From WANQ01 sp964448055 (GTDB taxonomy: Archaea; Thermoproteota; Thermoprotei_A; Sulfolobales; WANQ01): DNA of 11,143 nucleotides. The stretch covers positions 1-11,143 of the forward strand of contig CAYUVB010000049.1 of NCBI GenBank assembly GCA_964448055.1. Reading direction: 5' to 3'. Each line of letters opens with the position of its first letter. The first letter of the stretch is position 1. The notes below the pieces were generated by a model. It did no database searches, was not told the DNA's origin, and saw nothing but the letters and a program-made list of their open reading frames with translations. Shown here in pieces: positions 1-6,230 of the stretch. A program made the translations under genes and the position numbers.

Positions 1-60
1 ACAGCCTTGCTACTGTTTACTGTAGGGATTATCACCTATAGGATTATGTCTAAGTACTAG
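1..60 (+). CDS. C-terminal end of a probable membrane protein (5' end outside window)
   Basis: Frame 1 is open from the first base and ends with TAG at 58-60, giving 19 residues. About twelve are hydrophobic (ALLLFTVGIITY), followed by a short polar, basic tail (RIMSKY). This looks like a last membrane helix with a cytoplasmic end. Frame 2 stops after seven codons and frame 3 ends just before position 42 with a less membrane-like peptide. The stop overlaps the stop of the convergent gene on the other strand. With so little sequence the family cannot be named, and chance openness of 57 bases cannot be excluded. Confidence 0.45.
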   Translation, partial: TALLLFTVGIITYRIMSKY

Positions 61-578
61 ATACTAAATACTATCTTCTCATATCCCCTTATTTTATCAC
101 CTTTTCTTACCCAGAACAATAGTATATTCCCATCTCCTAATACTTCGTACTCTGCTGCAATATCTACTTCAACTACTTTTGATCTTGGCGGAAATATCCA
201 GTATACCTCATAGTCGTACTCTGCTTCTTCAGCTTCATAGATGTTTTCATATGTATTTAGCCCTTTATGTAACTTGCCTTTGAAGTATATGGTAAATGTT
301 ACATAAGCTATTTCAGCAAATCCTCTATGCTCTATGCTAACTGTTTTAACAACAGGTCTAACTCTTTCTCCATTAATTAATACTTTTTCTTGATCGAGAT
401 AATATTGCATGTTGCTAGCTAACTTTTTCATCTCTTCTTCGTAATCTAATGGTCTATGTAATAGGTTTAGATAATAATGTTCGGGATCGTAGTAGTCGTA
501 AATTACTATTTGGTTAATATCCCCTCTTCTAGACACTATGAAGAAGCCTTGAGCATGGATAGGCTCTATTCTAGTCAT
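57..578 (-). CDS. hypothetical protein, small, tyrosine-rich, cytosolic
   Basis: I do not recognise this 173-residue protein. It has no signal peptide or membrane helix. It contains 17 tyrosines (about 10%), many in acidic runs such as YDYYDPEHYY near residue 30 and YEAEEAEYDYEVYWIF near 120-135. Alternating hydrophobic and polar residues in the second half (VTFTIYF, KVVEVDIAAEYEV, GNILLFWV) suggest a beta-sandwich or barrel. The ATG at 578 lies about 13 nt downstream of the transcription start predicted from the TATA element at 610-620, with a weak GGGT upstream. A box C/D RNA is transcribed divergently from the same element. The stop overlaps that of the converging gene on the left. Codon use matches the neighbours, so I take it as a real gene of unknown function. 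Confidence 0.75.
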   Translation of the reverse strand: MTRIEPIHAQGFFIVSRRGDINQIVIYDYYDPEHYYLNLLHRPLDYEEEMKKLASNMQYYLDQEKVLINGERVRPVVKTVSIEHRGFAEIAYVTFTIYFKGKLHKGLNTYENIYEAEEAEYDYEVYWIFPPRSKVVEVDIAAEYEVLGDGNILLFWVRKGDKIRGYEKIVFSI

Positions 579-603
579 AGCTTATACCCTTTCGATGTTT
601 TAA

Positions 604-626
604 GTGTATAATTTATATATTTCACA
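604..626. promoter_or_regulatory. bidirectional TATA element between hypothetical gene and box C/D sRNA
   Basis: An AT-only stretch (608-620) reads TTTATATA on the + strand at 612-619 and ATATATAAAT on the - strand. On the - strand it is preceded by GTGAAA, a good archaeal BRE, and would start transcription near 591, just upstream of the ATG at 578. On the + strand, start sites about 25 nt downstream fall near 641, just before box C of the sRNA at 647. Both spacings fit the archaeal rule of TATA centred near -26. This is prediction from spacing only. Confidence 0.6.
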
Positions 627-640
627 TGCGCATAGTATTG

Positions 641-702
641 ATGTGGATGATGACGGGTAGCAAATCTGAATCATTGATGAGCCCTGGTGTAGCTGACTTT
701 AT
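641..702 (+). ncRNA. box C/D sRNA (2'-O-methylation guide)
   Basis: All four boxes are present in order: box C ATGATGA (647-653), D' CTGA (666-669), C' TGATGA (675-680) and D CTGA (693-696). Both guides, C to D' (654-665, CGGGTAGCAAAT) and C' to D (681-692, GCCCTGGTGTAG), are exactly 12 nt, the spacing typical of archaeal C/D RNPs (L7Ae, Nop5, fibrillarin). By the N+5 rule the D' guide would methylate the G in AUUUGCUACCCG and the D guide the central A in CUACACCAGGGC. I could not assign either target to a specific RNA. A TATA box at 612-619 is correctly placed for a start near 641. A short inverted repeat, CATAG (631-635) and CTATG (704-708), brackets the RNA and might form an outer stem in a longer transcript. 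The exact ends are uncertain. Confidence 0.88.
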
Positions 703-715
703 TCTATGAGCCCGT

Positions 716-1156
716 TTATAAAAGGTAAATCGTTAAACCCTTATCCATTTTCTCATAATACACTTCTCGTCTAGTATTTACCTCAGCTGATAATATGTTA
801 TCGCTTACGATTACGTAATTGTATAGATATGCCCCAGGTGTTATTATTGTTAGATATCTAGCTACTTCTATATTCGTTATTCTTACCTCAAAGCCGTTAA
901 TAACTTCTACATCACCTATATCTATTCTTGATGCATCTAGTGGTTGTAATGATTCCTTAAAGTATACGTATATGTATTTTCTCTTACCAGCAACAACATC
1001 TTCATATTTATCTACTTTTCCTTCGATAACTATATCTCTTGGGTGCAAGATTATATTCATGTTAGCTGATACTATTTCTAATTCGCCACCACCAAGACCT
1101 ATTCCTAATGCCTTACCTTTACCCCATCTAATATAGAGAAGATGTTTCTTCCTCAA
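716..1156 (-). CDS. hypothetical protein, small, beta-rich
   Basis: This 146-residue protein is not one I recognise. It is basic at the N-terminus (MRKKHLLYIRWGKGK), has a GIGLGGGELEI stretch near residues 18-28, and then a series of short strand-like segments (DIVIEGKV, RKYIYVYF, GFEVRITNIEV, YVIVSDNIL). No membrane helix or metal-binding motif is visible. The start is uncertain: 1156 is a TTG codon with only a weak GGGG about 10 nt upstream, and an in-frame stop lies just beyond it, so a longer protein is impossible. The next ATG in frame is at residue 33. A TATA-like TTTTTTAAA at 1195-1203 would start RNA near 1173. The gene ends 20 nt from box D of the oppositely transcribed sRNA. Its function is unknown. 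Confidence 0.7.
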   Translation of the reverse strand: MRKKHLLYIRWGKGKALGIGLGGGELEIVSANMNIILHPRDIVIEGKVDKYEDVVAGKRKYIYVYFKESLQPLDASRIDIGDVEVINGFEVRITNIEVARYLTIITPGAYLYNYVIVSDNILSAEVNTRREVYYEKMDKGLTIYLL

Positions 1157-1240
1157 TAATATTCATTCCCCAAAATCTACGATTAAGTAGTTGGTTTAAA
1201 AAAGTAGTAGTAAAGACGATAATTAATTCAAGGAGAACCT

Positions 1241-1984
1241 TTATTCTTCGCTTCTACCCCATGCTTCTACTTTTTCTACTTCTTTACCTTTGGCCTTAAA
1301 CTCTACTTCTATTAATGCTTCAATGTCTTTAAGTATTTCTTCTACTTCACTTGATTCAGCGTGTCTACCTACCCTTAGCATTTCAACTATTTCTCTTGAG
1401 ATGACTTGGTCTAGTTCACCTTCTTTATACTCTATTCTACCCCTATCTATAATAACTGGTGATGGGTCAAGTACAGCTCCACGTACAATAGCTGAACCGT
1501 TTAGCGGAGTTACTATTATAGCTCCAACTCTTTTCTCACCAAGTTTTATCCAATAGATATGGTCTCCCAATTTGGTTGTGAGCACCTTCTCAACGGTATA
1601 TTGTACTGCTTTGGATAATATCTCCTCTATTCTACCTATGATCTCATATACCTTAGCTGAAACATCCTCATCGGGTATTCTTCTAAAGACCTCTAATCTA
1701 AGTGTATCATATTTCCACTTAACTTGACCGTCAATTATATCGTATTCTATTCTAGCTCTAACGACATCTCCTTTATCTGTCTTGAGCTTTTCAACCAAGA
1801 TATAGTAGAGGACCCGGTTTAGTTCTCCTGCTGCTTTTGCTACTTCTTGGTTTGTTATTTCTCCTTGTTTTATCTTATCCCTTAGCTGAGCAAATAATGT
1901 ACGCCTAACCTTATCAGCATAAGCACCAGCAATAATCAAACCAGTACTAAGAGTAGGCAGTTTTACCACCCCTAACTTCTCCAT
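1241..1984 (-). CDS. DUF2258-like archaeal protein of unknown function
   Basis: This is a 247-residue soluble protein. The opening LSTGLIIAGAYADKVRRTLF (residues 13-32), followed by a helical region and the segment with YDIIDGQVKWKY, resembles, from memory, the archaeal family DUF2258, which has no established function. The middle has alternating strand patterns (HIYWIKL, RVGAIIVTP, AIVRGAVL). The last 50 residues are charged and probably helical or coiled coil (EILKDIEALIEVEFKAKGKEVEKVE). There are no membrane segments and no catalytic motif. The ATG at 1984 lies about 23 nt from the centre of the TATA element CTATATATAA (2003-2012), so the mRNA is probably leaderless or nearly so. The divergent methyltransferase gene begins 81 bp away. 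The gene call is firm; the family assignment is moderate. Confidence 0.8.
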   Translation of the reverse strand: MEKLGVVKLPTLSTGLIIAGAYADKVRRTLFAQLRDKIKQGEITNQEVAKAAGELNRVLYYILVEKLKTDKGDVVRARIEYDIIDGQVKWKYDTLRLEVFRRIPDEDVSAKVYEIIGRIEEILSKAVQYTVEKVLTTKLGDHIYWIKLGEKRVGAIIVTPLNGSAIVRGAVLDPSPVIIDRGRIEYKEGELDQVISREIVEMLRVGRHAESSEVEEILKDIEALIEVEFKAKGKEVEKVEAWGRSEE

Positions 1985-2000
1985 GATATATTGTTGTTGA

Positions 2001-2013
2001 GGTTATATATAGG
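2001..2013. promoter_or_regulatory. TATA element for the DUF2258-like gene, possibly shared with the Trm5-family gene
   Basis: On the - strand the sequence reads CCTATATATAACC, centred near 2007, which predicts a transcription start within a few bases of the ATG at 1984 and hence a leaderless transcript. The core is nearly symmetrical and could also fire rightward, giving a start near 2034 and a leader of about 32 nt for the + strand gene at 2066. The leftward use is the better supported. Confidence 0.5.
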
Positions 2014-2065
2014 TGTACTTGTTTCTAAGAGTACAATGAACAGCAATCATTGATAAAGATCTTAA

Positions 2066-2962
2066 GTGGGTTATAGGAAGTTGAAGGAGCCTCTACTTCG
2101 TAGGATAGCTGAAGAGGTACTGGGGAAAGATAAAGCAAGACATATCTGGAAGAGAATAGAAATAGTAGGCGATATAGCTATTATACGTAAATCATTTAAT
2201 GCCAATGTAGACGAACTTAAACCTCTTGCAGAGAAGCTCTTAGAACTACTACCACATGTTAAAAGTGTATGGTGTGGTGTTAGTGAAGTTAAGGGAGAAT
2301 TTCGTATAAGAGAGTATACACACTTAGCTGGTGAACCCCGAAGTGAAACCATTTATCGTGAACATGGATGCTTATTTAAGCTAGATATACAGAAGGTCTA
2401 TGTCTCTCCTAGACTTAACTATGAACATAAACGTATAGCTATGAAAGTTAAACCAGGTGAAATAATAGTAAATATGTTCGCTGGCGTAGGGTTATTCTCA
2501 ATTATAATAGCTAAATATTCAAAACCACAGAAAGTGTACTCTATTGATATCAATCCCGACGCCTATAAATATATGGTTGAGAGCATTAAATTGAATAAAG
2601 TTGAAGGTGTAGTTGAACCACTACTTGGCGATGCAGCGAGAGTTATAAGAGAAAAACTTGTAGGTATAGCCGATAGAGTATTGATGCCCCTACCAGGGTT
2701 ATCTTATGAGTACTTAGAGTACGCCATATTAACACTAAGACCCGGATATCCAAGATATATTCATGTATATGATTTCGTGAGAGCAGGTAAAAACGAGGAT
2801 CCTGAGGAGAAGGTTAGAACTAAGTTCACGAGTAAGTTATCTAAGCTCATACCAAGGTTTACAATAGAATACTCAAGGATAGTAAGAATGGTTGGACCAC
2901 GGCGTTATCAAGTAGTGCTTGATATAGTATTGGAAAGACCTAAGGACTATAATTTAGAGTAA
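2066..2962 (+). CDS. tRNA (guanine-37) methyltransferase, Trm5 family, probably Taw22/Trm5a type
   Basis: This is an SAM-dependent enzyme methylating G37 (m1G) of tRNA and, if of Taw22 type, also the wyosine intermediate imG-14 in tRNA-Phe. A Trm5 D2-like N-terminal part includes GDIAIIR (35-41) and HLAGEPRSETIYREHGCLF (86-104). SAM motif I is NMFAGVGLF (136-144), the acidic ribose-binding residue is D161 in YSIDINP, and motif IV is DRVLMPLPG (203-211). Where Trm5b enzymes have M-N-L-P with a catalytic Asn, this protein has Pro208; I recall a PLP form for the bifunctional Taw22 group. At 298 residues it is shorter than the roughly 336 of the Methanocaldococcus enzyme and seems to lack the N-terminal D1 domain. 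GTG 2066 is the first possible start, since a stop precedes it directly; TTG 2081 is an alternative. No clear Shine-Dalgarno is seen. The Taw3 gene lies 1.3 kb away. Confidence 0.88.
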   Translation: MGYRKLKEPLLRRIAEEVLGKDKARHIWKRIEIVGDIAIIRKSFNANVDELKPLAEKLLELLPHVKSVWCGVSEVKGEFRIREYTHLAGEPRSETIYREHGCLFKLDIQKVYVSPRLNYEHKRIAMKVKPGEIIVNMFAGVGLFSIIIAKYSKPQKVYSIDINPDAYKYMVESIKLNKVEGVVEPLLGDAARVIREKLVGIADRVLMPLPGLSYEYLEYAILTLRPGYPRYIHVYDFVRAGKNEDPEEKVRTKFTSKLSKLIPRFTIEYSRIVRMVGPRRYQVVLDIVLERPKDYNLE

Positions 2963-2984
2963 AACTCTCAACTAATTTTCTATT

Positions 2985-4184
2985 CTACTTCTTCTTACGT
3001 CTTCTTCTTGCTCTAGCTTCCTCACCTGCTACCTCGTATACCCTTACACCTACACCCATTAACTTAGTCATTACAGCGTCAACGAACTTTACGTAGAACC
3101 CTTTCTGGCCAACGAAGGCTCCAAATCCTTCAGTTCTAACCTTTACTGCTAAGTTTGGTCCAGCAAAGTCGACATCTTCTATATGCTTATGTATCCAGCT
3201 TACCGGGTGTATTGCTCTTATTATGCTCTTGAAGTCTAAGGTTAATTCTACTGCTCTAAGCCTAAGCTCTGTATCCTCTTCTATCTGACTAATTCTCTCA
3301 CCACCTTTACCTACAAGTCTACCTAGGTATCCCTCCTTAACTATCACTAATGCGTCTGGTACGTTCTCACTTGTTATCTCGAAACGTTTCTTTTCTTCTA
3401 TGAACTCTACAACTGTTATCACATCAGCATCAGGAGCATATATTCTAGCTGCATCAATAACCTTCTTTTCAACATCGTTTAATGGTCTATTCCTCATACG
3501 TGTTTCTATTAGTAATCTTATGCCTCTACGTGCACCTGGTCTCACAATGTCCTTTAATCCTAGGTCAACAACCTTAGCTTTCTCTTCACCAAGTAATACA
3601 TCTCTGATGACCGATATACCTTCAACTCCCATTTTGGGATCTCTTTGGAATACGGGATCTCCTGCTACTATCAACCTACTATTGTATCCTATTCTCATCA
3701 TTATCTCTATAGCACTTTCTGGTTGAACGCTTTGTGCATCATCTAGGAATATTATTGAGTCATCGAATGTTCTGCCTCTTAGGTAGTGAGTATCCGCAAA
3801 TACTACTTTACCTTGCCTTATTAGTTCTTCAACTTTACTCCAGTCTATAAAGCCTGATAGAATATCTTTGGCATATGCTGAGGCTAAGTCTAGGTATTGT
3901 GGTCCTGCCTCAACAGCTGTTATTTCCTTACCAGTTACAACGTCTATTACCGGTCTTGATATTATGAATCTTTTATACTTACCTTCTAGTACAGCATCTA
4001 AGCCATACAGAAGACTGAATAAGCTTTTACCAGTACCTGTTGGACCAAATAGTCCTACTATATCATAGCTGGTGTTTTCAAGTGCTTCAAGCATTTCCTC
4101 TTGTCCAGGGCTCTGTGGTTTCAACTTATTTAGTAGCTCACCCATACATGTATACACCTCTTCTGTATATCTACTCTCCTCCAT
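2985..4184 (-). CDS. PhoH-like P-loop ATPase with KH RNA-binding domains
   Basis: This is a predicted ATP-dependent RNA-binding protein. The ATPase core has Walker A GPTGTGKS (47-54), a Walker B-like IIFLDDAQ (144-151), and VAGDP (173-177) as the sensor-like motif of PhoH and superfamily 1 helicase-type ATPases. From about 275 on it has a KH domain with the GxxG-type loop GRLVGKGGERIS (288-299), and a second, degenerate KH-like loop GAFVGQKG (355-362). The C-terminus ends in a strongly basic tail (RARRRRKKK). This ATPase plus KH architecture is known from archaea; its cellular role is not settled, RNA metabolism being most likely. The ATG at 4184 sits 24 nt from a TATA-like element (leaderless). 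An alternative ATG at 4145 (residue 14) has GAGGTG 9 nt upstream. It follows taw3 by 47 nt and converges with the methyltransferase gene. Confidence 0.88.
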   Translation of the reverse strand: MEESRYTEEVYTCMGELLNKLKPQSPGQEEMLEALENTSYDIVGLFGPTGTGKSLFSLLYGLDAVLEGKYKRFIISRPVIDVVTGKEITAVEAGPQYLDLASAYAKDILSGFIDWSKVEELIRQGKVVFADTHYLRGRTFDDSIIFLDDAQSVQPESAIEIMMRIGYNSRLIVAGDPVFQRDPKMGVEGISVIRDVLLGEEKAKVVDLGLKDIVRPGARRGIRLLIETRMRNRPLNDVEKKVIDAARIYAPDADVITVVEFIEEKKRFEITSENVPDALVIVKEGYLGRLVGKGGERISQIEEDTELRLRAVELTLDFKSIIRAIHPVSWIHKHIEDVDFAGPNLAVKVRTEGFGAFVGQKGFYVKFVDAVMTKLMGVGVRVYEVAGEEARARRRRKKK

Positions 4185-4201
4185 AGGTGGGGTTGAAGCC
4201 T

Positions 4202-4214
4202 GGTACTTAAAGCT
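4202..4214 (-). promoter_or_regulatory. possible TATA element for the PhoH/KH gene
   Basis: The - strand reads GCTTTAAGTA, centred near 4208, about 24 nt from the ATG at 4184. This would give a leaderless mRNA, in keeping with the lack of a Shine-Dalgarno upstream of that ATG. The match to the TATA consensus is imperfect, and co-transcription from taw3 is an alternative. Confidence 0.35.
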
Positions 4215-4231
4215 TATTTGTGTTTTAATAG

Positions 4232-4828
4232 TTATTTAATTGAATGTCTGCGAAGAGCCTCTAGAAGCCTATTGAGTCTCTTTTTACCTTCAATTAGTGC
4301 TTCATTAACTGCTTTTACGACTTCATTTAAACCTTGCTCATTTACTACTAATCCGTTGGGAGTCTTTAGTAGTACTGCCAATCTTATACCTGTACGTAGT
4401 TCTACCAAGTAGCCTTTCCTTGAAGCGCTCATTACACCGCTATGCTTAAAACCTGCTTCACGGGCTATTCTAAGTACTTTTAAAGCTTCTTTTGCTGTTA
4501 ATGTTACAACATGTATTATTGGTCCAGAAGCCACTAGCCACAACCTGTATAGAACAGGTTGTTTAAGTAGGTCTTTGATTTCGTCAAGGCTTATTGGTGC
4601 ATGCTTCTTGAATATTATTGTTGCATCTCTTCTTTCCCAGGGCATACGGGAGTCTACTACAACTATTCTACCACTACAACTACTTGTGGTATAAGATTCT
4701 GGTCGTTTAAAGAACTCTAATAGTATGTCTAGTAGATCTTCATCTAGATAACCTATCTCTAAGTCCTCCCACAACCTTTTGTATGCTTCTTCTCTTCTCT
4801 TACGCCATAGCTTTTCATTAACTGGCAC
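4232..4828 (-). CDS. taw3: tRNA-Phe wyosine synthesis protein Taw3 (TYW3 family)
   Basis: TYW3/Taw3 catalyses the SAM-dependent N4-methylation step that turns the tricyclic yW-86 or aminocarboxypropyl intermediate at tRNA-Phe G37 into the later wyosine derivative. The family signatures are visible: SYTTSSCSGRI (residues 44-54), RRDATIIFKKH (66-76), LWLVASGPIIHV (about 95-106), GFKHSGVM (127-134) and LVELRTG (141-147). The length of 198 residues is normal for the archaeal protein. The start is GTG 4828, supported by an AGGAG Shine-Dalgarno at 4836-4840 with 7-nt spacing; the nearby ATG is out of frame. A TATA element at 4863-4873 predicts a start near 4841, so the gene has its own promoter despite lying only 57 bp after the nuoH gene. 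A Trm5-family gene for the same modified base lies nearby. Confidence 0.93.
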   Translation of the reverse strand: MPVNEKLWRKRREEAYKRLWEDLEIGYLDEDLLDILLEFFKRPESYTTSSCSGRIVVVDSRMPWERRDATIIFKKHAPISLDEIKDLLKQPVLYRLWLVASGPIIHVVTLTAKEALKVLRIAREAGFKHSGVMSASRKGYLVELRTGIRLAVLLKTPNGLVVNEQGLNEVVKAVNEALIEGKKRLNRLLEALRRHSIK

Positions 4829-4835
4829 TATTTTT

Positions 4836-4873
4836 CTCCTAGGAAGTACAAGAGTATGCTAAAATATATGGTT
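4836..4873 (-). promoter_or_regulatory. taw3 promoter and Shine-Dalgarno
   Basis: On the - strand a TATA element ATATATTTT (4863-4873) is followed 26 nt later by the predicted start near 4841 and then directly by AGGAG (4836-4840), 7 nt before the GTG start. It lies just after the nuoH stop at 4886 and marks the end of the antiporter operon as a regulatory boundary. Confidence 0.5.
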
Positions 4874-4885
4874 TAATAAACACGC

Positions 4886-5875
4886 TTAAGGTATTGGGGC
4901 GAACGTTGCTAAGATTATAGCTATTATGCTTAAAGGTAACACATACTTTAACATAAACATTAGTGCTTGCTCTATTCTCAATCTAGCGGTTGAGGCCTTG
5001 ATCCACGTCACGAGAAATATTACCGCTAAGTATTTTACTATAAATACTAGTGCTCCAGGTAAACTCGTCAGTGTATATGGGGCAGGTCCTCCAAGCAGTA
5101 GATAGGATACAAGGAGAGCATAAACTACTAGTTCAACATCGTGAAGCATTATTATGTATGCTAGTTTAGGTCCACTGTATTCCGTAAATAATCCTGCAAC
5201 TATTTCTGTTTCAGCCTCTGGTATATCGAATGGCTTGAGCATAAGCTTGCATTGTAAAACCATTACTGCTGTAAACAATGTTAATGCTAAAACTATAGCC
5301 CCTATAGGATTCATCCATAGCTTCCATGCATAAAGGCTTGCTGAAAATATGCTATAAGCAGGTGTAGCACCGCTACGTGTTGCTAGTACTACAGGTGTTA
5401 GGATAGTCATGAGCCATATGGGTTCACATACTATTATTAATGACATATATCTTGATGAGCCGATGACAGTGTAAGGGTTAGGAGCCATGAAGCCAAGTAA
5501 TATTAAGGCGACCGGAGGCCATAAGGTCAAGTATATTGCTAATATTATATCGTTTTCAGTATAAAGAGGAAATGGTGATAAAGGCAACATGGACAGAAGG
5601 GCTATGAGGGCACCTATACTAAGTGATAACATTAATATGGGTTCTTTTTCTCTTGCAACAACAGTTACTATATCTTCTTTAAGCAAAAGTTTTAGGAAAT
5701 CTGCTAATGGTTGAAGTAATCCACGAGGACCAATAAATCTTGGACCAACTCTATTCTGCATACGTGCATATAATTTACGATAAAACCATTGAGTTAACCA
5801 GGCAGCTATCCCTACAAACACTAAACCAGGGAATACTATCGTATTGATTAATATTGATAACACATCATACAACAT
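4886..5875 (-). CDS. nuoH: NuoH-like membrane subunit (MbhM/MbxM/FpoH family)
   Basis: This is the membrane anchor that in complex I, Fpo and membrane-bound hydrogenases couples the electron-transfer arm to ion-pumping subunits. From ATG 5875 the protein has 329 residues and about eight membrane helices. Two family signatures are intact: RMQNRVGPRFIGPRGLLQPL (38-57), continuing into ADFLKLLLKED, and KPFDIPEAETEIVAGLFTEY (214-233). Both form the quinone- or hydrogenase-facing loops. The C-terminal part with WIKASTARLRIEQ (291-303) also fits. GTG 5884 overlaps the upstream TGA, but ATG 5875 has GGTGA 5 nt upstream and is preferred. It is the last gene of the operon. No NuoB, C, D or I homologue follows, although the charged residues that would contact them are kept, which suggests a partner arm encoded elsewhere. 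Confidence 0.93.
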   Translation of the reverse strand: MLYDVLSILINTIVFPGLVFVGIAAWLTQWFYRKLYARMQNRVGPRFIGPRGLLQPLADFLKLLLKEDIVTVVAREKEPILMLSLSIGALIALLSMLPLSPFPLYTENDIILAIYLTLWPPVALILLGFMAPNPYTVIGSSRYMSLIIVCEPIWLMTILTPVVLATRSGATPAYSIFSASLYAWKLWMNPIGAIVLALTLFTAVMVLQCKLMLKPFDIPEAETEIVAGLFTEYSGPKLAYIIMLHDVELVVYALLVSYLLLGGPAPYTLTSLPGALVFIVKYLAVIFLVTWIKASTARLRIEQALMFMLKYVLPLSIIAIILATFAPIP

Positions 5876-5880
5876 GATTA

Positions 5881-6228
5881 TCACCTAACCGCGAAAAGTA
5901 GAGCTATTAATGTTAATACTATTAAGGCTATAGCCATGAATAATACCATTAATACAAACCAATCACTAAGAACTCCTGTATGTATTCTATCTCTTAATAT
6001 TGTATACAGATTCCTAAATACCTTAGATACTATTGACCAGAAGAGACCTTTTGAAGTAACACTTACCTGCTCCTTAGTTAATGCTTCTCCACATCCATAG
6101 GGTTGTATCTTGTATTCTGTTATAATGACTCTTCTATGTCTTTTAACATATATGTATGTTGTATATAGTAGTAGGGCTGCCAGAACCATTATGGCAGTTA
6201 GTTTCAACATTACTATGAATACATACAT
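5881..6228 (-). CDS. mbhI: MbhI-like small membrane subunit
   Basis: This 115-residue protein has one membrane helix at each end (about 3-28 and 90-113) and a cytosolic middle part containing YKIQPYGCGEALTKEQ (39-54). The CGE element resembles the conserved cysteine segment found at the end of antiporter-like subunits of group-4 hydrogenases and in MbhI. In the Pyrococcus membrane-bound hydrogenase MbhI links the antiporter module to the hydrogenase module. Position supports the call: it lies directly between mrpD and nuoH. Its ATG follows the mrpD stop by 2 nt, and the GGAGG inside the mrpD end serves as Shine-Dalgarno. The stop overlaps a possible GTG start of nuoH. The name rests on position, size and topology more than on strong sequence motifs. 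Confidence 0.7.
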   Translation of the reverse strand: MYVFIVMLKLTAIMVLAALLLYTTYIYVKRHRRVIITEYKIQPYGCGEALTKEQVSVTSKGLFWSIVSKVFRNLYTILRDRIHTGVLSDWFVLMVLFMAIALIVLTLIALLFAVR

Positions 6229-6230
6229 TT

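Noticed and set aside
641..702. Targeting of 23S or 16S rRNA regions resembling GCUACCCG by the D' guide
   Set aside because: A partial match to the remembered archaeal 23S GCUACCC region breaks at the bases next to the D' box, where pairing is required, so I assign no target.
819..1136. + strand open frame of 105 codons opposite the second hypothetical gene
   Set aside because: Serine/threonine/proline-rich translation typical of an antisense shadow, no promoter or Shine-Dalgarno; the - strand frame has better composition.
1154..1166. Out-of-frame ATG at 1166 upstream of the TTG start
   Set aside because: Gives only a 12-codon peptide that ends in TAG; considered as evidence of a frameshifted start but nothing supports it.
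3400..3726. + strand open frame of 108 codons inside the PhoH/KH gene
   Set aside because: Lies fully opposite conserved ATPase and KH coding sequence; no signals of its own.
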